From Miltoncostaea sp963762825 (lineage in GTDB: Bacteria; Actinomycetota; Thermoleophilia; Miltoncostaeales; Miltoncostaeaceae): 64,000 bases of DNA. Below are positions 17,209 through 25,220 of the stretch, piece by piece. The stretch covers positions 1 to 64,000 of the forward strand of contig CAVXLZ010000002.1 in NCBI GenBank assembly GCA_963762825.1, in the 5' to 3' direction. The notes below the pieces were generated by a model, which had not been told where the DNA came from, ran no database searches, and saw only the letters and a list, made by a program, of their open reading frames with translations. Both the position numbers and the translations under genes were made by a program. The stretch's first letter is position 1, and the number at the start of each line of letters is the position of its first letter.

Positions 17209-18688
17209 GCCCGAGAGCCGCGTCTGCCACGTCCTCCGGTGACGCTTCGGTGACCAGGTCGTCCGCCTCGGGCCACGGATCCGCGCTGGCGGCGAGCCGG
17301 ACCGCGATCTCGGCAGTGGCGTCGGAGGGCCCCTCACCGGCCGCCCGCCGGCGGTTGATCCGGGCGATGGCGAGGGCCGGGGCGAGGCGGCAGGCGATCT
17401 CCACCAGGCCGGCGCCGGCTGACCGCGCGAGCTGCCGAGCGCCGTCACGGCGACCGTGCTCGCTCCAGGACGCATCGAGGACGACGCTCTCACCGAGAGC
17501 CAGATGCGCCGCGGCCCGCTCGAGCATCCGGGCGTAGACGCGGCCGGAGACCTCGGGGGCGTAGAGGCCGACGCCGAAGGCGCCCGGATCGGCCGGCGTC
17601 TGAGGACGCCCGGCGAGGTCCTTGCGGATGGCATCGGAGCTGAGCACCGGCCATCCCGTCGCCGCGCCGATGGCGCCCGCGAGGGTCGACTTGCCCGCGC
17701 CCGGAGCGCCGCCCACCAGCACCACGCGCACCTGCGCGCGTTCCAGGTGATCGAGCGCCAGGTCGTGCAGTGCGCACGACTGCCGTGCGGCGCCGGGAAC
17801 CCCCTGGGCAGACCGCAGAGCCGCCACCTTCGAGCGCACGTGGGCCCGATAGGCGATGTAGTGGTGGGCGAGCGATGCGGGGTGATCCTCCCGCAGATCC
17901 GCCCGCCACTCCTCCATCAGGACCTCGGCGAGACCGGGATGCCCACGCGCCTCGAGGTCCATCGCGAGAAAGGCGATGTCGCCGAGCACGTCGCCATGGC
18001 GAAAGCGGTCGTCGAACGCCAGGCAGTCGAGGATCCGCGGGCCGTCCGGGAGGCAGAAGACGTCGTCCGCAAGGAGGTCCCCGTGGCCGTCGCGGACCCG
18101 GCCGGCGGCGATGCGTCGCGCGAACAGGGCGTCGCGTCCTCCGAGGTATACCCGCGCGAGGCGGAGGGCGCGCTCGACCTCACCCGGAGGGACGACCGGA
18201 GGATCGAGGGCGCCGAGCTGATCGAGACCCTCCTCCCATAGGCCGCGCACGGCGTCGAGGGTCCCCGATCCATCGATGCGCGCCGAGGCGGGGGCCACCC
18301 GGTGGAAGCCGGCGACCGCGCGCGCCACCTCGCGGACGAGGGACGGGGCGTCGTCGGCATCGAGCAGATCGGAGAGCCTGCGGTCGGCCGGCATGCGGCG
18401 CATGGCGATCAGGTGATCGTGGGCGACGCCGTCCTCATCGACGACGTCGAGCACCCCGAGGTAGACATCGGGCGCGAAGCGACGGTTGAGGGCGGTCTCG
18501 CGACGACACGCAGCAAGACGGTCCTCCCTCGAGCGGTGGTCGAGAAAGGGCATGGAGACTGGCTTCATGAGCTTGTAGGCCCGGTCCCCGATCATGGTGA
18601 TGACCGAGATATGGGTCTCGACCAACTCGGCGGGCGACGACAGGGATCGCCCGGTCACCGCCGTGGGATCGTCAACGCGTGAGTGCAC
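17192..18688 (-). CDS. aminoglycoside-phosphotransferase-like/AAA kinase two-domain protein
   Basis: A 498-residue protein. Residues about 30-310 resemble an APH-type kinase fold ('RVRDGHGDLLADDVFCLPDGP' as the catalytic HGD loop, then 'ILDCLAFDDRFRHGDVLGDIA'). Residues about 320-498 are an AAA_33/zeta-like P-loop kinase with 'LVGGAPGAGKSTLAGAI'. This two-domain family is widespread in actinobacteria and proteobacteria and often sits near universal stress and CBS genes, as here. Its physiological substrate is unknown. The GTG start lacks a strong Shine-Dalgarno. Confidence 0.82.
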   Translation of the reverse strand: MHSRVDDPTAVTGRSLSSPAELVETHISVITMIGDRAYKLMKPVSMPFLDHRSREDRLAACRRETALNRRFAPDVYLGVLDVVDEDGVAHDHLIAMRRMPADRRLSDLLDADDAPSLVREVARAVAGFHRVAPASARIDGSGTLDAVRGLWEEGLDQLGALDPPVVPPGEVERALRLARVYLGGRDALFARRIAAGRVRDGHGDLLADDVFCLPDGPRILDCLAFDDRFRHGDVLGDIAFLAMDLEARGHPGLAEVLMEEWRADLREDHPASLAHHYIAYRAHVRSKVAALRSAQGVPGAARQSCALHDLALDHLERAQVRVVLVGGAPGAGKSTLAGAIGAATGWPVLSSDAIRKDLAGRPQTPADPGAFGVGLYAPEVSGRVYARMLERAAAHLALGESVVLDASWSEHGRRDGARQLARSAGAGLVEIACRLAPALAIARINRRRAAGEGPSDATAEIAVRLAASADPWPEADDLVTEASPEDVADAALGLIGPY

Positions 18689-18861
18689 GCCGCACCATCG
18701 CCCGGCGAGGCGCCACCATCATCCGTGCCCCCGCGCACCTCCCTGCGGGTTTCCCGACTCGGCATCCGCGTGCATGCCGATTCGACGGGGGCGGGGCGGC
18801 GAGAACGTGTGCTCGTACCGCCCACCCGGGGCGAGGAAGAACTCACGGAGGGAGGAGCGCG

Positions 18862-19542
18862 ATGTCCGTCCACCGCCAGAGCGCAGAGGGCCCGGTGCTC
18901 GCGGACACCCGGGTCGCCGAGGTCATGAGCACCCCGATCGTCACCTGCCAGGCCGACATGCCGCTCGATGAGGTGGCCGAGCTGATGGCGGGCCACCGCA
19001 TCCACGCGATCGTCGTGGTCGGCGAGCGCGACGCCTCCGGGAGCGAGCCCCGGCCGCTGAGGGTGATCTCCGAGACCGATCTCGTGCGGGCGGCCGTACT
19101 GGGTGGTGGCGCCACCACCGCGGGTCGCGTCGCGGCCTCGCCCATCGTGACCGTGGAGCAGGACGAGCCCCTCCAGCAGGCCGCCCTGTTGATGTCGGAC
19201 CACGACACCACGCACGTGATCGCGGTGGAGCGAGGGCAGCCGGTCGGCATCGTCTCGGCGCTCGACGTCGCGGCGAGCCTGGTCCCCCGGCACCCCTCGC
19301 CGGAGGACACCGCGGCGGTTCCCGAGACCTCTGCTGCGGACGGCAGACTGCACGCGAAGCCCGGCGATCGGCTCGTCGTCCACGGGCACCGCCTCGGAGA
19401 GCGCGGGCGCGATGCCGAGATCCTCGAGACACGGGGGCCCGGCGGCGGTATCCCGTTCCTCGTGCGCTGGGAGGACACCGGACACGTGACACTGCTCTAC
19501 CCCGGGTCCGATGCCTCGGTCGAGCACCTGAGCAGGGGGTAG
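18862..19542 (+). CDS. CBS pair with C-terminal DUF1918
   Basis: A 226-residue protein. Residues about 13-140 form two CBS domains ('VAEVMSTPIVTCQADMPLDE', 'PVGIVSALDVAA'). Residues about 165-222 form a DUF1918 domain ('GDRLVVHGHRLGERGRDAEI' and 'VRWEDTGHVTLLYPG'), a small barrel common in actinobacterial stress proteins. An excellent GGAGGGAGGAG Shine-Dalgarno precedes the ATG at 18862; longer in-frame starts read through non-conserved sequence. It ends 21 bp from the convergent response regulator gene and probably belongs to the same stress block. Confidence 0.85.
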   Translation: MSVHRQSAEGPVLADTRVAEVMSTPIVTCQADMPLDEVAELMAGHRIHAIVVVGERDASGSEPRPLRVISETDLVRAAVLGGGATTAGRVAASPIVTVEQDEPLQQAALLMSDHDTTHVIAVERGQPVGIVSALDVAASLVPRHPSPEDTAAVPETSAADGRLHAKPGDRLVVHGHRLGERGRDAEILETRGPGGGIPFLVRWEDTGHVTLLYPGSDASVEHLSRG

Positions 19543-19563
19543 CCGGGAGCGAGCCCGGAACCG

Positions 19564-20202
19564 TCAGTCGTCGTTCAGGAGGCCCGCATCGAGGGCGGTC
19601 CGGACCAGGCCTGCACGGGTGGTCACGCGGAGCTTGGTCATCACGTGAGCCCGATGACTCTCGACGGTCCTCACGCTCACTATCAGACGCTCGGCGATCT
19701 CCTGGTTGGTGTGCCCGAGCGCCAGCAGCCGCAGCACCTCGCGCTCGCGCGAGGTCAGCTCGTCCAGCGGTCCGCTGCTCTGCGGCGGGGCCGCGAGGGC
19801 GGCCCCGAGGGACGGGTGCACATAGCGCTCACCCGCCGCGACCGCCCGGATCGCGCGGATGAGGTCCTCGTCGGCGGCGGACTTCAGCAGATAGCCATCG
19901 GCTCCTGCATCGAACGCCCGACGGACGTCGTTCGGCTGGTCGTGCATGGAGAGCACCAGCACGCGGATCTCGGACGAGCGCTCCTTGATGCGAGTGGTTC
20001 CCTCGAGGCCGCCCATGCCCGGCATCTCGATGTCGATCACGACGACATCGGGCTGCACCCTCGGCAGCGCTCGCAAGGCCGCTTCGGCCGACTCGGCCTC
20101 GCCGACCGGCTCGAAGCCCTCCTCGCGTTCGAGCAGGAGGCGCACACCGGACCGCAGCACGGTGTGGTCGTCGACCAGCATGATCCGGATGGACGGATTC
20201 AT
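19564..20202 (-). CDS. NarL/LuxR-type response regulator
   Basis: A 212-residue two-domain regulator. The receiver has the acidic pair DD (11-12), phospho-acceptor Asp57 in 'VVVIDIEMPG' and the Lys of 'YLLKSAADED'. The LuxR-type HTH spans about 148-205 ('LTSREREVLRLLALGHTNQEI', 'VRTVESHRAHVMTKL'). The ATG overlaps the histidine kinase stop (ATGA), so the pair is a cognate two-component system. Given the kinase's DosS-like sensor, a DevR-like hypoxia or NO response is inferred. I did not find a clear DevR box in the neighbouring promoters. Confidence 0.92.
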   Translation of the reverse strand: MNPSIRIMLVDDHTVLRSGVRLLLEREEGFEPVGEAESAEAALRALPRVQPDVVVIDIEMPGMGGLEGTTRIKERSSEIRVLVLSMHDQPNDVRRAFDAGADGYLLKSAADEDLIRAIRAVAAGERYVHPSLGAALAAPPQSSGPLDELTSREREVLRLLALGHTNQEIAERLIVSVRTVESHRAHVMTKLRVTTRAGLVRTALDAGLLNDD

Positions 20203-22232
20203 CGCGGGACCTGCAGATCGATCGCGACGGTCGTCCCGGCCCCCGGGGAGGACTCGATGCGCAGCGTTCCGCCGAGGAGCTCGCAGCGCTCGCGGATGCC
20301 GACCAGCCCGAGCCGCGAGCTCGGCACCTCCGGGTCGAATCCGACCCCGTCGTCCTCCACGACGACCCTCAAGTGCGGGCCGTCCGCGGCCGCGAGCACG
20401 CTGGCGCTGCTCGCCCGGCTGTGGCGGGCGATGTTGGTGAGGGACTCCTGCACGGTACGGAACACTACGGTCTGGACATCCTCCCCGAGCGCGGCATCGA
20501 GGCCGCGCAGATCGAGGTCGACCGCGATCCCCGCCTCGCGCAGGCGACCGGCCTGCTCCTCGATGGCAGCCGTGAGGCCCCGCTCGTTGAGGCCGGGGGG
20601 CCTCAGCCGGACGGCCAGCTCCCTGAGGCTGCGCGCAGCGTCCCCGACCGAGCCACGCAACTCCTCGACGCGTGCCCGGGCCTCGGGCGTGCTGACCTCG
20701 TCCTCCAGGGTGCGCAGGTGCACGGCGAGTGCGGTGAGCACCTGTCCGACCTCGTCGTGGAGCTCGCGCGCCACGCGTGCGCGCTCGGCCTCCTGTGCGG
20801 CCACCGCGCGCCGGAGGCCCTCGACGGACGCCTGCTCGCGCGCCGCAGCGGCATCCCTGCGTGCCGCCTCCTTCATGCTCTCCCGCTCGGCGGCGACCGA
20901 TCGGGCGTTGGCCAGCGCGATCGCGACCTGGCTCGAGAAGGTCTCGAGCAGGTGCCGCGCACCCGCGTCGATCGCTCTCCAGCCCACGGCGACCAGAGCC
21001 CCCGCCAGCTCGCCGCCCACCTCCAGCGCGCACGCCACCACCACCGGCGCACCGAGCGTCTCGCGGAGGCCGGCCTCGAGGCGATCCAGGTCGGCCGGCA
21101 CACGACTCCCCTGCAGCCCGAGAGCGTCGGCGCCGTGGGCGTACTGGAAGACCAAGCCGTCACCGTCGCGCACGGCGAAGCCCACGGTCTCGGCGCCCGT
21201 GAGGCCGCGAGCCCTCCTCGCCACGAGCGGCACGAGGGCGTCCAGATCGAGGGTGCCGAGCACCGCCCGCGCGATCTCCAGGACGCTCTCGAGCTCACCC
21301 GCGCGCCTGCTCTCGAGCTCGTAGCGCCGCAGGTGGTCGACCGCCACGGCCGCCTGGGAGGCGAAGGTCTGGGCGATCTGCTCATCCTCCGCGGTGAAGG
21401 CACCGCCGGCCTTGTCGGTGAGATACAGGTTCCCGAACACCTCGCCGCGCAACGACACCGGCACGCCGAGGAAGGAGGTCATCGGGGGATGGTTCGCCGG
21501 GAAGCCGACCGATCGCGGATCCCCGTCGATGCACTCGATGCGCAGCGGGCGGGCGTCCCGGATGACGGCCCCGAGCAGCCCACGTCCGCTGGGGGGATCG
21601 CCGATCACCGCCCGTTCCTCCTCGCTCAGCCCGGCGGTGATGAACTCCGCGAGGCCCGTCCCGGACTCGTCCAGCACCCCGAGGGCCGCATAGCGCGCGC
21701 CCACCACCTGGCGGGCGGCCTGGACGATGCGCGTGAGCAGATCGTCCAGGGCGGACTCCCGCCCCAGCGACAACCCCGCCTCCACCAGCCCGGCCATCCG
21801 GGTGCGCTGATCCTCGGCCCGCCGGCGGGCCTCCTCGAGCTCGTGGCGTGAGGCCACGAGGCCGGCGAGCACGGCGAGAGCCTCGGTGGCATCCTGCGGA
21901 GCGAGGTCGCTCCGGAGGTCCCCGCTGCCGTAGAGGGTGGCGCACGGCCCCTCCTCGAGCAACCCCGACGCCGAGACCAAGGGCCCGCCGGAGCCCCCTG
22001 CCGCCAAGAGTACGTCCGCACGGTGGGCGGCCTCCGGGCCCACCGCGGAACCGGCGAGGTCGCGGGGCCACGATGCCAGGACCTCGCCCCCGGCAGCGTC
22101 GCCCACGACGATCGCGACGGCGTCGAGACCTGCCACACGGGCGGCGAGGCCGAGCAGCGCGGCGTCCTGCCCGGGCTGCGGCACCTCGCGCAGAGCGGCC
22201 TCCGATCGCTGCTCCTCGTCCGGGCCGACCAT
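20199..22232 (-). CDS. multi-GAF histidine kinase resembling DosS/DevS heme sensors
   Basis: A 677-residue cytoplasmic sensor kinase. A degenerate N-terminal GAF-like region (about 25-130) is followed by GAF-A (about 163-300), GAF-B (about 315-445), a HisKA_3 box with His492 in 'VARELHDEVGQVL', and an HATPase ('ARHSRASS', 'VEDDGVGFD', 'RLGLVGIRERCELLGG'). GAF-A contains SVGFPANHPPMTSFLGVPV and 'VFGNLYLTDK'. From memory of mycobacterial DevS, His248 aligns with the proximal heme ligand His149 and Tyr270 with the distal Tyr171. Heme-based O2/NO/CO sensing is therefore inferred. The start is ATG 22232; TTG 22262 is an alternative. Confidence 0.87.
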   Translation of the reverse strand: MVGPDEEQRSEAALREVPQPGQDAALLGLAARVAGLDAVAIVVGDAAGGEVLASWPRDLAGSAVGPEAAHRADVLLAAGGSGGPLVSASGLLEEGPCATLYGSGDLRSDLAPQDATEALAVLAGLVASRHELEEARRRAEDQRTRMAGLVEAGLSLGRESALDDLLTRIVQAARQVVGARYAALGVLDESGTGLAEFITAGLSEEERAVIGDPPSGRGLLGAVIRDARPLRIECIDGDPRSVGFPANHPPMTSFLGVPVSLRGEVFGNLYLTDKAGGAFTAEDEQIAQTFASQAAVAVDHLRRYELESRRAGELESVLEIARAVLGTLDLDALVPLVARRARGLTGAETVGFAVRDGDGLVFQYAHGADALGLQGSRVPADLDRLEAGLRETLGAPVVVACALEVGGELAGALVAVGWRAIDAGARHLLETFSSQVAIALANARSVAAERESMKEAARRDAAAAREQASVEGLRRAVAAQEAERARVARELHDEVGQVLTALAVHLRTLEDEVSTPEARARVEELRGSVGDAARSLRELAVRLRPPGLNERGLTAAIEEQAGRLREAGIAVDLDLRGLDAALGEDVQTVVFRTVQESLTNIARHSRASSASVLAAADGPHLRVVVEDDGVGFDPEVPSSRLGLVGIRERCELLGGTLRIESSPGAGTTVAIDLQVPR

Positions 22233-22264
22233 CCCGCCGAGGCTCTTCCCGCCGGGGCGCAAAG

Positions 22265-22642
22265 TCAAGCGGTCCCCTCGCCCTCGTCGACCGCGTGGGC
22301 GATGAGCGCGGAGCGATCGCACCACTCCACGCTCAGCTCGTGAGTGGCTTCCAGCACCACGGCCGGGGCGTGTCCGGCCTCAAGCGCCTCCTGCCAGCGC
22401 GGCGCGCACAGGCACCAGCGGTCGCCGGCGCGCAGACCCGGGAACCCCCAGTGGGGCTGGGGCGTCGAGAGATCGTTCCCGCGCGAGCGGGAGAACTCGA
22501 GGAACTCGTCCGACATGACCGCGCACACGGTGTGGACCCCGGTGTCGCCGGCGCCGGTGTTGCAGCACCCGTCGCGGAGGTAGCCCGTGAGGGGATCGCC
22601 GGAGCAGACCGCGAGCGGGCCGCCGAGGATGTTCCGCGCCAT
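22265..22642 (-). CDS. DUF2237 family protein
   Basis: A 125-residue protein with the DUF2237 signature: 'DGCCNTGAGDTGVHTVCAVMS', 'SRGNDLSTP', 'FPGLRAGDRWCLCAPRW' and 'HELSVEW'. The conserved cysteines hint at metal or redox binding, but the family has no known function. It lies immediately upstream of the heme-GAF kinase on the same strand (32 bp to its preferred start) and may be co-transcribed. CAGCAT sits 6 nt before the ATG, suggesting a leaderless start. Confidence 0.82.
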   Translation of the reverse strand: MARNILGGPLAVCSGDPLTGYLRDGCCNTGAGDTGVHTVCAVMSDEFLEFSRSRGNDLSTPQPHWGFPGLRAGDRWCLCAPRWQEALEAGHAPAVVLEATHELSVEWCDRSALIAHAVDEGEGTA

Positions 22643-22755
22643 CGGCGCATGCTGCCAGGTCGCGCGGATCCCCGCGCGACCGGCCCCGCGGCTCAGAATC
22701 AGCGCTCTGCAGCCGATGCGAGCGGAAACCGATTCGAGACAGCGGAGGTTGTGCG

Positions 22756-23163
22756 GTGGACACGATCCGGGTGGGCATCATCGGGGCGGGCGAAACCGGG
22801 ACGCCGCTCCTTCGCGAGCTGCTCGGCGCGAGCTTCGTCGAGGTGGTCGGGGTCGCCGACCTCGACCCCATGGCGCCGGGCATGGTCCTGGCGCGCGAGC
22901 GCGATTGCCGTACGACCACCGACTTCATGGAGCTCGCCGAGCTCGGCGAGGGCGTGGACATCCTGATCGACGCGACCGGGGTCGCGGAGGTGCGCGATCG
23001 CCTGCGCGGTCAGCTGCAGGAGTCGGGCAACCGCCACACGATCATCATGCACGAGCTGATCGCCGTGCTGATGATGTCGCTCTCCCAGGGGCGCCTGGTC
23101 AACTCCAAGCACGGAGCCATCGACTACGAGTCTCCCGCCGGCACGAGGGCCTCCTCGGACTGA
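22756..23163 (+). CDS. short Rossmann-fold NAD(P)-binding protein
   Basis: A 135-residue protein starting with GTG behind GGAGG. It has the dinucleotide-binding 'VGIIGAGETGTPLLRELL' and 'VEVVGVADLDPMAPG', then 'DILIDATGVAEVRDRLR'. It consists essentially of the NAD-binding half of a dehydrogenase (Gfo/Idh/aspartate-dehydrogenase-like). No catalytic domain follows, and downstream DNA in all frames does not continue the fold. It could be a genuine stand-alone redox sensor (Rex/TrkA-N-like logic) or a truncated dehydrogenase. Confidence 0.65.
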   Translation: MDTIRVGIIGAGETGTPLLRELLGASFVEVVGVADLDPMAPGMVLARERDCRTTTDFMELAELGEGVDILIDATGVAEVRDRLRGQLQESGNRHTIIMHELIAVLMMSLSQGRLVNSKHGAIDYESPAGTRASSD

Positions 23164-23250
23164 AGCCTCATCCCGCCGGGCCCGCCATGTGTGGCCCCGG
23201 CGGAGCGCGGGTACCTCCCGGACACGCACGCAACCGCGACGGGAGAGATC

Positions 23251-23721
23251 ATGGCGAAACGAGGAACAGCGGCAATGCCGGATGCCGGGGAGCTCATGGG
23301 CGCCCCGGTCTACGACGCCGGCGACGAGCGGATCGGGACGGTCCAGGGCGTTTACACCGACCCGACCGACGGCGCGGCCAGGTACGTGGCCGTGGACACG
23401 GGATGGTTCGGAACCAAGCGCCACATCATCCCGACCGACGAGCTCTCGGCGCGAGGGAGCGATCCCGAGAAGGAGATCCTCCTCCCGTACTCCCGGGAGA
23501 AGCTCTCCGACGCGCCCACGTTCACTGAGGATCACGAGCTGAACCTCCGGGAGGAGTCGACCCTCCAGGAGCACTACGGCCTGGAGAGCTACCAGGAGAT
23601 CCTGGACGCGCGGCAGACGTCTCCGGCGCCGACGCCCGAGATCGCCGAGGCCGAGCTCCACGCCGCGCTGAAGCGCGGGGCGGACCCCACCGACGTCCGC
23701 ATGAAGAGGTGGGGGGTGTAG
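23251..23721 (+). CDS. PRC-barrel domain protein
   Basis: A 156-residue protein. The N-terminal half is a PRC-barrel ('LMGAPVYDAGDERIGTVQGVY', 'RYVAVDTGWFGTKRHIIP', 'ILLPYSREKLSDAPTF'). The C-terminal half is helical and acidic. Such soluble PRC-barrel proteins are common in desiccation and stress loci of actinobacteria, with unknown partner. Start ATG 23251 follows 'gagagatc'. An in-frame start at 23191 would add 20 non-conserved residues. Confidence 0.82.
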   Translation: MAKRGTAAMPDAGELMGAPVYDAGDERIGTVQGVYTDPTDGAARYVAVDTGWFGTKRHIIPTDELSARGSDPEKEILLPYSREKLSDAPTFTEDHELNLREESTLQEHYGLESYQEILDARQTSPAPTPEIAEAELHAALKRGADPTDVRMKRWGV

Positions 23722-24214
23722 CTCCATCCGCCCTCGCCCTGCTCCTGCATAGGTGAATGCCCGGATGCCCCTCCCGAGGGGGGTCGAGGCTGGAGGGGCG
23801 ATTCTTCAGGTACGCGTACACGGGCGCGGCGGCCAGGGGGTCGCGATCGCTGCCGAGGTGCTCTCGGTCGCCGCGTTCGTCGATCGAGACCTCGGCAAGC
23901 CTCATCGGCTCGCCGGATCGGCGGCAGCGCTCGCGTGGCAGGTGTTCGCGGGCACCCTCGGGTAGGCGCCCGCCGTGCGCGCCATCAGGGGCCCAGGTCC
24001 TTCGGGAGACCGAGTCGCACCTCGCCGCGGGCGGGGAACGCGGGACGGTGTGCCGGAGGGTTGCGAGGGATGGTCGCCGACGGTGGCGACCGCCCCCGCG
24101 TGCGCCGGCTCCGCCGCGCTCTGACCGGCGGGCGTCGCGTCGCGCCCCCTCTGCGGGCCCTGTTGGCGAGACCCCCTGCCGGATCACCCCCTTCTGCACG
24201 AAGCCGGCCGGTCC
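23722..24214. other. Gene-poor stretch
   Basis: About 490 bp with no intact gene. It holds the decayed 2-oxoacid:ferredoxin oxidoreductase gamma-like fragment described separately (23753-23965). The remainder (23966-24214) shows no convincing coding sequence, hairpin or repeat. Confidence 0.5.
23753..23965 (+). pseudogene. fragment of a 2-oxoacid:ferredoxin oxidoreductase gamma subunit
   Basis: A 70-codon open frame whose middle part reads 'VRVHGRGGQGVAIAAEVLS' then 'VAAFVDRD'. This is the characteristic N-terminus of POR/KOR/IOR gamma subunits (xI-x-HGRGGQG-xxTAAexLaxAAF). Similarity stops after about 30 codons and the frame ends at 23965, whereas an intact subunit is about 180 residues. 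No alpha or beta subunit genes are nearby. I read it as the remnant of a deleted operon; chance resemblance cannot be fully excluded. Confidence 0.5.
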
Positions 24215-24262
24215 TTGACAAGCGTACCGCTGCGTTCGATTATGTACCGAACCCGCTCGTAC
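24215..24262 (+). promoter_or_regulatory. Strong sigma70-type promoter with overlapping dyad operator
   Basis: TTGACA (24215-24220), a 17-nt spacer and GATTAT (24238-24243) form a near-consensus promoter upstream of the membrane protein gene at 24277. Immediately after the -10, half-sites GTAC (24244-24247) and GTAC (24259-24262) enclose a 19-bp dyad (GTACCGA...CTCGTAC), and a further GTACCG lies within the spacer. This layout suits a TetR-type repressor site. Confidence 0.6.
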
Positions 24263-24276
24263 GATTAAGGAGCCGC

Positions 24277-24672
24277 ATGACCACCACCGTCGGCCCAACG
24301 ATGGGATCCACCAACCGCACGCGCTCGAGCGTCCCGCTCATGGTCGGTTGCCTCCAGGCCCTGATACTCGCCAACCTGGTCCAGGTGGCCGCCGGCCTCG
24401 CCGGTCTCGAGCTCAGCCCTCCGCCCGACCTGCTGCCATTCATCGCATCGACCGCCGCCCTCGGTATCGCCGCGCTTTCCATGGTCCGGACCGGGGTGCG
24501 GCTGGGATATCAGCTGGGCATCGGGTTCTGCCTGATGTCGATGGTGGGGATGGGGCCCCACAAGCTCTTCCTCGCCGACGGTGCCGCCATCGCCCCGATG
24601 GCGCTCATGGGATTCCTCTTCGAGCTGCTCTTCATCGGGGCGGCCGTGCGCGAGCTGCGCGGTGGACGATGA
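24277..24672 (+). CDS. small four-helix membrane protein
   Basis: A 131-residue hydrophobic protein with about four membrane segments (around 22-42, 50-66, 76-95 and 104-122). No family is recognised. ATG 24277 has GGAG 5 nt upstream and lies about 28 nt downstream of the expected transcription start of the strong promoter at 24215-24243. The stop overlaps the next membrane gene (ATGA), so both are expressed together and are presumably inducible through the dyad operator. Confidence 0.7.
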   Translation: MTTTVGPTMGSTNRTRSSVPLMVGCLQALILANLVQVAAGLAGLELSPPPDLLPFIASTAALGIAALSMVRTGVRLGYQLGIGFCLMSMVGMGPHKLFLADGAAIAPMALMGFLFELLFIGAAVRELRGGR

Positions 24673-25172
24673 CCCCCGCGCGCGTGGTCCTGGTCGTCGC
24701 GACGATCCTGACCGGCCTGTCGGCCGGGTTCTTCTTCACCTATGAGGCCTCGGTCACGCTGGGGCTCGCCGAGGTCGATGACGTCACCTACGTCACCACC
24801 TTCCAGGCGATCAACGAGACGATCGGCAACGCGTGGTTCGGCATCGTGTTCTTCGGCGCCATTCCGGCGATCGCGCTCGCGCTCGCCGCAAACTGGCGCA
24901 CCCCGGTCGCGGTGCGCGCTGCGATCGGTGCCGGCCTCGTGCTCTACCTGATCTGCCTTGCCGTGACCGCGGCCGGCAATGTGCCCCTCAACGACGAACT
25001 CGCCTTGTTCACTGAGATCACGCCGGAGAGCGCCGCCCGGGCGCGCGCCGCCTTCGAGGACGGCTGGAACCGGCTCAACCTGGTGCGGACCCTGGCGGTC
25101 ATCGGAGCCTTTGCCTCGCTGGTGGTCGCCACCGCCCTCGCCCCCCGCAGCCGGACCGCATCCGGAAGCTGA
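24669..25172 (+). CDS. DUF1772-like (anthrone oxygenase family) membrane protein
   Basis: A 167-residue protein with four predicted membrane helices. It has the DUF1772 pattern: an N-terminal helix with 'TGLSAGFFFTYEASVTLGL', central 'NETIGNAWFGIVFFGAIP', 'GNVPLNDELALFTEITPESA' and 'WNRLNLVRTLAVIGAFASL'. The Asn-rich 'NVPLND' and 'WNRLNLVRT' motifs are conserved in this family, some of whose members act as anthrone oxygenases. A function here is not assigned. It is translationally coupled to the preceding membrane gene. Confidence 0.75.
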   Translation: MTPARVVLVVATILTGLSAGFFFTYEASVTLGLAEVDDVTYVTTFQAINETIGNAWFGIVFFGAIPAIALALAANWRTPVAVRAAIGAGLVLYLICLAVTAAGNVPLNDELALFTEITPESAARARAAFEDGWNRLNLVRTLAVIGAFASLVVATALAPRSRTASGS

Positions 25173-25215
25173 GTGCCCGCGCGCACGTCGACGGGATTGC
25201 GGCTCCCGCGGGCAC
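25173..25215. terminator. Hairpin between convergent genes
   Basis: Inverted repeat GTGCCCGCG (25173-25181) / CGCGGGCAC (25207-25215) directly after the DUF1772 stop and before the convergent glycosyltransferase stop at 25221. Confidence 0.45.
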
Positions 25216-25220
25216 ACCGT

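Noticed and set aside
22756..23163. Truncated acetaldehyde or aspartate dehydrogenase called as pseudogene
   Set aside because: The ORF has a good Shine-Dalgarno and clean stop and no downstream remnant in any frame, so it is kept as a short CDS.
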